A DNA stretch of 64,000 bases from Acanthosepion esculentum (Eukaryota > Mollusca > Cephalopoda > Sepiida > Sepiidae), in assembly GCA_964036315.1 (NCBI GenBank), contig OZ038511.1, positions 873,126 to 937,125 on the forward strand, given 5' to 3'. Shown here one piece after another: positions 55,560 to 64,000 of the stretch. The notes under the pieces are model-generated. The model did not search any database and had not been told where the DNA came from. It saw only the letters and a program-made list of their open reading frames with translations. Position numbers and translations under genes: made by a program. Every line of letters starts with the position of its first letter. Position 1 is the stretch's first letter.

Positions 55560-56414
55560 CTTGATACTTATCTATGAGTGAGTAAAAATTTTTTGTGTTT
55601 CTAGTTTTGGACTGTTTCATCTTTTGTCATGAATCATTTTAGTATTTGTGCATATCCTACTTGGAACATTTGTATTGGTCAGAGTTAAAGTCAAAATGAA
55701 AGTCATGATTCGAATTTGGTTTTTCAATTTTTATTTCCCACTCAGTAAACTGGTATTTTATAATCTTTTTATCTCTATGGGTTCATGCACCTTCTTAAAC
55801 CATATATATTTAAATATTAAAGTTTATATATAAGTATGTATATATTTATATGTTCACACACTAACTCAAGGAAAGCATGAACATTCATATAAAAGAGAAT
55901 TTTGGAAATATGTACTTAATTGATATATATTTATGTGTGTGTGTGTGTGTGTGCAAAAATAATTTTGAATAGTGCCTTTTTTCCACATTGGCTGATATAT
56001 ATCAAGCTAATTGCTTTTCAAAGTTTGGGATTGGTGTATAGTTTCAATTTTATCACTTTTTTAAAACCCATCTCAGGGTTTCCTAACATCCACCCATTGT
56101 TACAAGCAGATAAAAAACTTTGTTTAAGTTTCATTGTTCGACTGAATCTGTGAAAGTTTTGTTGAGTTTTCATTTCACTGTTTCCCATTTCCAGCTTCTT
56201 TTGTGGTGGATGTTTTCATTGCGGAATGATCATCTGCTCTGTCAATTTCTTTTTACATTTTACAGTTTGAATTGTTTGGGATCCCAATTTTAACGAATCC
56301 CTTTCTCACAATTTTGACCAAGATAGTTTATTATTATGATCCTAAAATTTGAGATAACAAAATCTACTGTCAACTATTTCTATATTAAGACTTTATTTAT
56401 CCATTCTTTGGTCT
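55557..56414. other. AT-rich spacer
   Basis: No gene seen; (TG)n at about 55934-55952. Confidence 0.5.
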
Positions 56415-56535
56415 TACAGCCATATCACATTAAAATACTGGTTCTCGTAAGATCACTAAAGTTAAGCAACATTGAGTCTGGTCAGTACCTAGATGGGTGA
56501 CTACTTGGGAAAACCAAGTACTGTAAGCTGTGATG
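56415..56535 (+). pseudogene. 5S rRNA-derived sequence, nearly full length
   Basis: TTACAGCCATATCACATTAA at the start, GGTTCTCGTAAGATCACTAA, AGTTAAGCAACATTGAGTCT (internal control region), GGTCAGTACCTAGATGGGTG, ACTACTTGGGAAAACCAAGT and ACTGTAAGCT at the end follow metazoan 5S rRNA throughout. Changes at paired positions and the fusion to a SINE show it is not a functional 5S gene. Confidence 0.85.
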
Positions 56536-56955
56536 TGTCAGTGATGTAATAGTTAATGACTTGTAACTGAAAATCAGAAAGCTGAGTTCCAATTCCAGTT
56601 GGGTTCGTTATATTCACTTTCATGCAAATACCGTCAGGAAAGATATGAATCCACCTCTTCTCTTCCCAGCTATGGGTTAATTAGTAAGACTTGTATCAGT
56701 AAATCATTATTATCTCTAAAAATATTTTTACAATCTAAAAATATTTTCTGGCTTTAAATTACCCGAAAAAGTTTGATAAGCCATAAAAAACCCATTTTTG
56801 TAATGCAATCTCCCTTCAGGGCATAGGCAATCATTGTTTTCCACAGTTTCCTTTTCTTTAAATACTCTTTTAGGACATAAGTGATTATGACTCTTTACAA
56901 ATGTTTCATTATTAACTGAATTCATGGCAAAGATAGTGGAGTGATTTCTTCTCCA
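56415..56955 (+). mobile_element. 5S rRNA-tRNA composite SINE, unit 1
   Basis: The first about 120 bp (56415-56535) is a 5S rRNA-like sequence. The part from about 56535 to 56680 matches the tRNA-derived SINE head and middle block seen at 22.0 and 49.0 kb (GAGTTCCAATTCC B-box-like; TTCGTTATATTCACTTTCAT; GAATCCACCTCTTCTC; GCTATGGGTTA). The tail carries CTAAAAATATTTTCTGGC. The same order recurs 525 bp downstream. Chimeric 5S-tRNA heads are known from vertebrate SINEs such as AmnSINE1; finding one here is unusual. Confidence 0.8.
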
Positions 56956-57345
56956 TGATTTGCCACGTCCCATATGATCACATAAATTAAGCAATATTGA
57001 ACCATGTCAATACCTGTATGGGTGACTACTTGGGAATATCAGGTGCTCTAAACGTGGCTGTGCAGATGGTGTAATGAATAATGGCTCCAAATTGTTAATC
57101 AGAGATTCAATTTCCAATTGATGTTGGATTCATTATATTCACTTACATGCAACTAGCTATGGGAAAGGCATGAATCCACCTCTTTTCTCCCCTGTTATGG
57201 GTTAATTAGTAAGACTTGTATCATTAAACCATTATTATTTCAAAAAAGAAAAAATTCTTATAATCTAAAAATATTTTCTGGCTTTATAAAACTTGCGAAG
57301 GGTTCATAAGTCATAGAAAATAAATGAGTCAATCAATCTCCATGG
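56956..57345 (+). mobile_element. 5S rRNA-tRNA composite SINE, unit 2
   Basis: A tandem copy of the preceding unit, offset by 525-530 bp at three checkpoints (ATGGGTGACTACTTGGGA at 57018, CCACCTCTT at 57177, AATCTAAAAATATTTTCTGG at about 57262). The 5S part (about 56962-57060) lacks the first 30 or so bases. The tRNA-like part reads GGTGTAATGAATAATGGC and continues to GTTATGGGTTAATTAGTAAG ACTTGTAT, identical in order to unit 1. After the shared tail the two units differ increasingly. Confidence 0.8.
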
Positions 57346-59252
57346 TTTGGAATTTAGTTTTCCTTCTCTTTGAATGGTTGTTACTGAATATTAGAACTGG
57401 AATCTTAACTTGACTTACCAATTTCACTTTGCATACTGATATCCATTACACTGCGACCTGCACACATCTGCAGACATTGTCTGTTGTAGGGTTGTTGAAT
57501 TAGAACTTTTATTAATGCTCATCTTGAGCTAGATGGCCATAAAAAGGTGTGTGCATAATTGTTCTCACTCTGTAATCAAATTGTTTTCTTATATATAATT
57601 AATATGAGAAAGTTTTGATGACTAATGCCATGATAAGGTTGGCAAATCAGAATTCCTTTCAAAAGTCATGTCTTTTCATAAGTTTTTTGAATTTGTTTTG
57701 TCAATGACACGTATGCATTAGGCCATCCCACTGCCACACAAGAACAATTCCTTTCAATTAGCAATAAAAAGATAGTTATCTTTTTGATTGGATTTGAACA
57801 TTTTCAATCAGTTTTTCACATGTACAAATGTATTGGGTATTTAAAGCTTCACGTAGCTATTGATGTACCAGAAAACTATTACTTTAGATCATCTTTCTTC
57901 TAATGAGTAAGTGAAATTATATTTACCAATTTAAACTCTTCTTTAGCTGTAAACATCAGCTCAATTAATGTGACACACTTTATCATCATCATTATTATTA
58001 TTATTTTTAGTTCAGTGAGGCTTGATCCATTCTGATCCACTTGTCATACCTTTAAATACCTATTATCCACCCTCAGCCAACTTGTAATTTTATCACAATT
58101 GAGTGAGGGAGAGATGGGTTAAAATGAACATTTGTCTAGGGAAAAATTATTAATAACCAAACTCTAGAAATACATCGAAGGATCCTTTCTGGAAGGAGAT
58201 TCACTATTTTATGTGGTTAAGAAATGTGATAAACCTCCACATGATAATCTTCTTCATTTTCATCCTGATTATTATGACACTGATTGAAGATCAGAATCAT
58301 TTTTGTCTTTCGTGCAACTTTTATGACTGTTAACCACATTATCAATTTCTTCAAAAAATCATTCTCATCGTTATTTTGTATCATTCCCAGCTATAATTGT
58401 AATGATCCTCACAATTTGGAAGACGATGATAATCATTAGTATGGGGATCCCCATGATTCATGAAAGAAATTCTTTGGTTAACAATAGACCCACAAAAATA
58501 AAAATGTGTTAAAGAAAACTAAACACAAAAACTTGATTATCATGAGCAAATTTCTCCTCAACTGCATAATTTACGATCAATTGCACAATTCACTATATTC
58601 AAAAAAATCTTCATCATTATAAAAAACAAAGAAAAAATCTTGTCAACTTCACTATTATCTTTTTATCACCATTGTTGTGCATAGGGGATGGAGGTGATTT
58701 CATATATTGTTTAATGTCATGCAGCCATGCTGGTTTTGTTGTTAGCATTATTGGTGTCATCCGTTCCTTCTTCTTCTTTGATGCCGGCCAGGCACCGCGT
58801 GTTGCAAGCACTTGTGTTGTTGCTGTTGTTATCAAAAGCATCGTTATTGGTTACGGCTGCTTGTGAAACTGCCAATGGATAATATACTGTACTCCAATCT
58901 TGATGAGAATATCGGTGTCATTCGCTTGTCTGTTCATTCTGTGTGTGCTGCTGCTACTTTTCCCCATGTGCAGATGTGTTCGCCCACGTGTATGGAGTTA
59001 AGAATGTACACAGAGAAGTGCATTTGTGTGTGTGTGTATATATCTCCTGAGTTAGTGTCTTTGATATGCTGCAAGTAGTTTTTTTTATACTGGGATTTGG
59101 TACACATGTGTAGGTAAATACATGTGATAATGTTAAATTGTGCATCTGTACCCTAGTAAATGTTTCTGCAGCATTGATATATATTTAAAGATTTAGAATT
59201 TTTTATTTTAAAGCCTGATAATAAGAATCCTGTTTATATTATATCCATATGA
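57346..59252. other. AT-rich spacer with a small CpG-bearing patch
   Basis: No gene recognised. About 58760-58995 is GC-richer with several CpGs (GATGCCGGCCAGGCACCGCG; TTGGTTACGGCTGC) and overlapping short frames that match nothing known to me. It could be a conserved element or exon, but nothing proves it. Confidence 0.4.
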
Positions 59253-59320
59253 TTAATACTTGCATTGTACTATGATGGAGAAGAGCTCTTCTGTCATAGT
59301 CTGTACAATGTAAGTATTAA
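59253..59320. repeat. 68-bp palindrome
   Basis: TTAATACTTGCATTGTAC, TATGATGGAGAAGAGC on the left; GCTCTTCTGTCATAGT, CTGTACAATGTAAGTATTAA on the right. The arms match except for two substitutions and a 3-nt offset; the centre is GAGCTC with essentially no loop. A further 11-bp inverted pair TTAAGCAATAG/CTATTGCTTAA lies at 59321 and 59412. Confidence 0.85.
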
Positions 59321-59777
59321 TTAAGCAATAGTCTATCTTTATTTTTAAATAACTATGTATTTAAGAATTGAATTTGCCGTATACCAAACAAAGAAAAAGA
59401 ATCTGATAAACTATTGCTTAACTTTACTATGTTCATGGTTGTTTCTTGGAGGATAATGAATTCATAATAGGAAGTGTATATATATTTATTATAGACTATT
59501 TTCTCAGTACATTTCAGGGCTCAACTCCTTGTGTGACAGATATAGGGATTAATGAGTCTTATTTTGCCATATTGGTGCATGAGCTGTCAGCAGGATGTTT
59601 TTCTTTATTTTAGACTAGTTACCCTGCCAATACTAAAGAGCCTAATCTGACCCCATATTTTTACCAATTAGTGGTTATATTAAATATATGAACAAGACCA
59701 TTGAAGTCTGAAATGGAGAATGGTTCTGTGTCAGTGGCAGTAAGGAAAGGTCTGTTGGTTTAATCTATTAGTGAGAG

Positions 59778-59785
<8 letters not shown>
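59321..59785. other. AT-rich spacer
   Basis: No gene seen. Confidence 0.4.
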
Positions 59786-59809
<24 letters not shown>

Positions 59810-59832
59810 ATGTGTGTGTGTGTGTGTGTATG
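59786..59832. repeat. (TA)n(TG)n microsatellite
   Basis: About 11 TA units then about 9 TG units. Confidence 0.95.
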
Positions 59833-59946
59833 CATATGAGGGGGAGACTGAAAAGTTTTGACCTAACACACTTTCCAAAATGTGACCCAATATTAGAATT
59901 ATTTACAAAAGAGCTTTGTGGTTAGGCTGAGAATTTTCAATACTCT

Positions 59947-59948
<2 letters not shown>

Positions 59949-59981
<33 letters not shown>
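59949..59981. repeat. (TA)n microsatellite
   Basis: About 16 TA units directly before hairpin repeat copy e. Confidence 0.95.
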
Positions 59982-59987
<6 letters not shown>

Positions 59988-60190
59988 TGAGGTCAACACC
60001 AAGCGGCAACAGTATTTCATGCTTGAATACAATTTTTAAATGACTTGAAGATGGCATTCAAGCCTGAAACTGACAGTCACTGCTCAGTGTTGACCTCAGT
60101 GTCCACTTTGATATTTAATATACTCTCTGACATTGAATACTTTTACCCATAAATATAGCAGACCATAAAACTATATTTTTACCATATATA
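59982..60190 (-). repeat. Hairpin repeat family F1, copy e
   Basis: CACTGAGGTCAACACCAAGC, GGCAACAGTATTTCATGCTT, GAATACAAT, a loop of about 20 bp, then ATGGCATTCAAGCCTGAAAC, TGACAGTCACTGCTCAGTGT, TGACCTCAGTG. The right arm continues to AAACTATATTTTTACC and TATATATACA. The arms are about 50 bp. Confidence 0.85.
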
Positions 60191-60540
60191 TACACATGCA
60201 CACACACGCATATATCTTAAACTTAAATGCACAGATATTACATTAATCCAATGTAGAAGTACTAATCCATACATAAATAATCTCATCATTTTATGAATAT
60301 TACACTGGTATATATTTGAGGGATTAATTTGAGAAATTCTCTTAAGCAAGAAACATGATTACTTCCAGCCAAATTATCAAGGAAATAAAAAGAATTGAAA
60401 TATTTATAAAATCTTTCACACTTTATGATTTGTTAATCCAATTAGATGAATAGCAAAGTTTTGAAAACTTATTTAATTTTCTTTAATCTAATACTTGTTT
60501 ATGCAAGTGATCATACACACACACACACACACATATATAT
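60191..60540. other. AT-rich spacer
   Basis: No gene seen; (CA)n at about 60513-60532. Confidence 0.4.
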
Positions 60541-60715
60541 GAAATCTTCAAAAATTTAAATTCAATGTCAATTGCTATCTACTGTCTTCCTGATTACTCT
60601 TTCTTTTCCCACTGATTAATGTTTCTGTTCCTAATTCTTCCATACCCTGTAATTCCTTGTGTCTTAGTGGCTTTTCTGCCTTGCATGGGGTGAAATCGAT
60701 TAAAAAAAAATTGTA
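60541..60715 (+). mobile_element. Family A LINE, 3'-terminal stub
   Basis: Starts GAAATCTTCAAAAATTTAAA immediately after a (CA)n(TA)n run and continues with the family 3' UTR: ATTGCTATCTACTGTCTTCC, CTTGTGTCTTAGTGGCTTTT, GCATGGGGTGAAATCGATTA and a poly-A tail. About 170 bp of the LINE remains. Confidence 0.8.
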
Positions 60716-61113
60716 TGTACATTCAAGTGTACATATATCCATGTATATGTATTTATTGACAACCACAATTTTTTTAGTTTTCTATGCATTGGTGATATTT
60801 GCAAATGTGTGTGTGTGTGTGTGTGTATGGTAATTTTCTAAGTGTAGCTTAGATGTGCGACAAGGCTGAAATTATACAGTGAGGATCAAACCCACTATGC
60901 AGTCGGAATTCTTTTAGTGAGACAAGCTTGCTAACCATTACACAACATTGTGGTGTCCTATACATGTATATGGTCACATTTGACCATATAAATATGAAAT
61001 AAATTTATTTCTCTCAATATATATTTGCTTGTCAAAATGTGTATATGCATGTGTTTAACTGTGTGCATATGCAAATACATTTATACCTATGGGAAATGTG
61101 ATTTTAGAATTAT
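60716..61113. other. AT-rich spacer
   Basis: No gene seen; (TG)n at about 60806-60826. Confidence 0.4.
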
Positions 61114-61716
61114 ATGAATTCCTGCTCTGGGTTAAGATATTTTTCACTATTTTCTTACTTTATTGAGATGAGTATCACCAACTCTAGAGAAGCTTCCATC
61201 GACCATTCTTTTAGCCTAACTATTGGGCTGAGTAATGAAATGCTTTTTTTTTTCATTTCATATCTTAATTTTTCAGCAAAATCTCATATGCATGCTTGTG
61301 CTTATAGAAGTATTTGTTTTGATATATTTTTTCTTAGCCCTCTACAACAGCCTCATTTTTCTTTTAGTCTTTTGTTAGACACTTATCTTTTTTGTATTAA
61401 TAGTATTAACACATTGTTAATTTTGATCGGGTTTGTATCATCACTGATTTTTTTTCTCTTTTTTTCATTTTGGACTACTGACCAGGGAAAGATTAATGCA
61501 TTTTGTAAGAGTTGTTGGTCATTTTGTTCCTATTTAAAAGTAAAAATTGTATTTGTGACCACTCCCTTCTTCATAAAAGGGATAGCTACACTATCTCCCA
61601 TTGTAACTCTAATGGTGTGGCAAGCATATGATTTTTCCCAGAATTCCAACTTTTGGTCAACAGTCACTGACACTTATAAAAGAAAGGAAAATTGTCATGC
61701 CAAGCACCATGGTTGA
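61114..61716 (+). CDS. Unrecognised 200-codon open frame, doubtful
   Basis: The second-longest ATG frame outside known elements and repeats would be far shorter, so its length stands out in AT-rich DNA. The translation is rich in Phe, Ser, Leu and Ile with several hydrophobic stretches (for example LILIGFVSSLIFFLFFSFW at about residues 101-119). No motif or family is recognised. No strong start context, no neighbouring splice structure and no element ends were seen. It could be a chance frame in T-rich DNA. Confidence 0.2.
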   Translation: MNSCSGLRYFSLFSYFIEMSITNSREASIDHSFSLTIGLSNEMLFFFISYLNFSAKSHMHACAYRSICFDIFFLSPLQQPHFSFSLLLDTYLFCINSINTLLILIGFVSSLIFFLFFSFWTTDQGKINAFCKSCWSFCSYLKVKIVFVTTPFFIKGIATLSPIVTLMVWQAYDFSQNSNFWSTVTDTYKRKENCHAKHHG

Positions 61717-62009
61717 ATCCTGTCTTTTCTGAATGCAATGTGTGTGTTCATTTCTAATTTTAATATTTATTTTTCTTTATCTTTATTTATTTATGTCTTT
61801 TTGGGTTTTTTCAAACCTGTTAGGTTACTGTTAGTTTCAACTGTGTATTGTTTTAATAGTGGATAATCAGACTTATACTAAGTTAAAACTTAATCATTTT
61901 GTTCTCTTCTCCCACTTTATCAGTTGTCTACTCTGTATGGTGTAGGTGGGTCTTCTTTTCCTCCACACACACTATATTCATTTCTACTTGTGGGACACAC
62001 ACATATATA
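61717..62009. other. T-rich spacer
   Basis: No gene seen. Confidence 0.4.
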
Positions 62010-62529
62010 AGTATTCCACTGCTGGAATGTTGGTGACTAAACTGGCTACCCCACTCCATGTTTTTGCGAATGAGGCAACTTGTTAGCAAGCCAGTAGGAT
62101 GAAAAATAAGACCTAACTAGGGGCAGAAGAACTCTTGATGAGTCAATGACCAGCTAACTAGAGGCAGTGTCTCCATAAACCACCATGTAGAAAGCAACGG
62201 GAAACCACTCCATTATTAATCCCAAGACACATCATACCAAATAACACACACATTATGAAACCTAATGGCATGAAGGGGGTTTAGTGTATGGGAATTAACT
62301 CCTTGCTCAGTAAGGACTGACGATCATCTAGCAGCTACTAGTATAAATGGCGTAAAGGGGATAAAATCCCTTGGAACATATCCCTCACCCGGAAAGGGGC
62401 AACATGAGATACAGATGTCACCATACTGTCATCCAGCAACTGCTCACATCAAACAAAAAATAACTCTCAGTTCAAGAAACCCTAGAATGTTGAACAACTG
62501 TGGCCAGTAGGAAAATGTAAAACTGGAGG

Positions 62530-63206
62530 TGAGTAGGCTAAATATCAACATCTTAAGGTTATGTGAAATGAGGTGGACAGGATTATATATGCAGGCAGAG
62601 AGAAAAATGAGTAGGAGTGATACTAGATCAGGAATTGAAGAAATGCATTCTGGGATACTTTGAATTATCCAAAAGAATTCTGGTAGTTAATCTGAAAGGA
62701 AAACCTTTCAACATAGATATCATAATAGTGTATACACTGACAACACAAAGTAAGGAAGAAGAAGTTGAATCTTTGAAATCCCAAGAAATATATAATTGTC
62801 ATAAGAGATCTGAATGCCAAAGTAGGCAATGAGAGGGCAGGGGGAGATAGCTGGCAAATTTGGACTAGGAACCTGCGACAAATGCAGTGAAAAATGGATC
62901 CAATGGTGCACGACCAATGACCAGGTAATAGCCAACACCTGGGTCCAAGAACATCCAAGACGATTATGGACATGGAGAAGTCCAGGGGGAGAAACTAAAA
63001 GCCAAATCGACTATATAATTATCAACAAAATATTCAGGAATGCAATGGTTTACTGCAAAACCTACCCAAGTGCTGACTGTGGAAGCGACCATCGCCCTGT
63101 TATATGTAAACTAAGAGTGAAACTTCAGAAACAGAAAAATCCTAACATAGCACCCAAATTGCAATACAACAAACTCTTGAATTTGTCCAATATATGGACA
63201 GTGTGA
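62530..63206 (+). pseudogene. LINE family C endonuclease
   Basis: Frames shift in the first half: an ILRLCEMRWTG-like block, then IVIRDLNAKVGN corresponding to GDFNAKVG (Gly-Asp-Phe changed to Arg-Asp-Leu, Asp and Asn kept). The 125-codon frame from 62829 then gives GLGTCDKCSEK, TNDQVIANTWVQEHPRRLWT, WRSPGGETKSQIDYIIINKI and YPSADCGSDHRPVICKLRVK. The QIDYI and GSDH blocks of the EEP fold are intact, including the catalytic His. The gene is broken but the active-site residues mostly survive. Confidence 0.8.
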
Positions 63207-63483
63207 AAAGAAGATATGAGGAGAAAAAATGGAAACTCAAAATAGGATATACTAAGAGAAGCTTTAGTGACATCAGCAAATGATATCATCCCAAAGGAGA
63301 ATGGATGAAAAAGAAAAAATAATTGGTACACAAATGAGATTCTTGATATGTTGCAAAGGAGACAGAAAGTTTTGTCAAGATACAGCATAGAATACAGAAA
63401 ACTACGCAATAAAATAAGGACCAAATGCAGCCAGGCTGAAGAAGAAGAGGGGCTAAGTAAAAAAATGTGCAGAAATAGAGAGA

Positions 63484-63970
63484 TTGAGTCCCACAGATGG
63501 AGGAGATATGCATAAACAAATAAGGCAACTAACAGGACAGAAGACTTGCTTGTCAACAGGCTGCATAAATTCCAAGGATGGAACGCTCATATTGGAGAAG
63601 GGAAAAATACTTCAGCACTGGAATGAATATCTTGGAGGATTCTTTCATGATGAAAGAGAACAACTGGCAATACACGGAATTATCAACGGGCCTGAAATTC
63701 TAAAAACCAAAGTAGAGGCTGCACTGGCCAAACTGAACAGAAACAAGGTGGCAGGGCCAGACAGAATTGTAATAGAGGTGCTGGCAGGCTTAGATGAGTT
63801 CAGCATAGACAGGATCACAGAAATAATAAATTAAACCTATTAAACCTACAAGAATGGTGACATATTGGAAAACCTAAGCATATCTATTTTCATAGCACAG
63901 CCTAAGAAACAAGGCATAAATGAATGTGAACTCCATCAATCAGCTTAATGAACCACATAACAAAACTCAT
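63484..63970 (+). pseudogene. LINE family C reverse transcriptase, N-terminal part
   Basis: The frame from 63484 gives GGDMHKQIRQLTGQKTCLST, INSKDGTLILEKGKILQHWN, EYLGGFFHDEREQLAIHGII, ALAKLNRNKVAGPDRIVIEV and GLDEFSIDRITEIIN, then a stop. After it NGDILENLSISIFIAQPKK and a further broken stretch reach the window end. GPDGI is the usual start of the RT fingers. The catalytic motifs lie beyond the window. Confidence 0.8.
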
Positions 63971-64000
63971 CATCTGTATTCTGATGAATAGAGTGTACAG

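Larger units (their letters stand above)
62010..64000 (+). mobile_element. Family C non-LTR retrotransposon, 5' part (cut by window end)
   Basis: Plus strand. About 450 bp of leader with moderate GC (62010-62510), an endonuclease domain (about 62530-63210), a linker and the first part of the reverse transcriptase (63484-63970). It continues beyond the window. The same family at 30.2-32.5 kb overlaps it from the end of the endonuclease onward. This copy has longer open stretches and fewer stops, so it is less decayed. Confidence 0.85.

Noticed and set aside
56415..56535. A functional 5S rRNA gene
   Set aside because: Substitutions throughout, fusion to a tRNA-SINE and a truncated tandem copy indicate a SINE module.
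1..64000. A new defence or biosynthetic gene system
   Set aside because: No intact protein genes other than element fragments are present; the window is repeat-dominated animal DNA.

Overview
This is a eukaryotic, strongly AT-rich, gene-poor stretch of animal DNA. It is built almost entirely from decayed transposable elements, long (TA)n and (CA)n microsatellites and unclassified AT-rich spacer. The repeat content fits a mollusc, most likely a coleoid cephalopod such as an octopus: tRNA-headed SINEs with an ACATACAT-type tail, several old LINE lineages, Penelope-like GIY-YIG fragments and Tc1/mariner fossils. That host call is inference from repeat style; no host gene confirms it. There are no operons, CRISPR arrays or functional RNA genes, and no intact host protein gene is visible.

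Layout. 1-6.7 kb: AT-rich spacer with one GC-richer unclassified block (3.8-4.6 kb). 6.7-11.8 kb: a nest of a mariner fossil, two Penelope-like GIY-YIG fragments, a hairpin repeat and a shrunken LINE. 13.5-16.4 kb: the longest LINE of family A (Jockey/CR1-like), followed by a decayed antisense reverse transcriptase (16.9-18.0 kb). 20.3-23.6 kb: a minus-strand LINE of family B carrying a nested tRNA-SINE with a perfect 11-bp target duplication. 25-27.7 kb: two separated pieces of family A. 28.1-37.2 kb: Tc1/mariner fossils, family C LINE, hairpin repeats and (TA)n tracts. 40.6-43.3 kb: a Penelope-like 3' end with a hammerhead-like core motif, a family B-like 3' end and a family A stub. 44.9-49.3 kb: two more Tc1 fossils and a second tRNA-SINE with an 11-bp duplication. 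49.6-53.3 kb: a purine-rich tract, then a pyrimidine-rich tract, then a CpG-richer stretch with a TATA box, a well-placed ATG and a splice donor; this is the only candidate start of a host gene. 53.3-56.2 kb: microsatellites and a foldback repeat. 56.4-57.3 kb: two tandem copies of a composite 5S rRNA + tRNA SINE. 59-60.7 kb: a 68-bp palindrome, a hairpin repeat and a LINE stub. 62-64 kb: the 5' half of a second family C LINE, cut by the window edge.

The most notable points are the tandem 5S-tRNA composite SINE, the repeated juxtaposition of element ends with (TA)n tracts, two foldback repeat families bounded by (TA)n, a Tc1 copy with perfect inverted repeats but half a transposase, and the candidate promoter and first exon. 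I found no convincing novel biochemical system.
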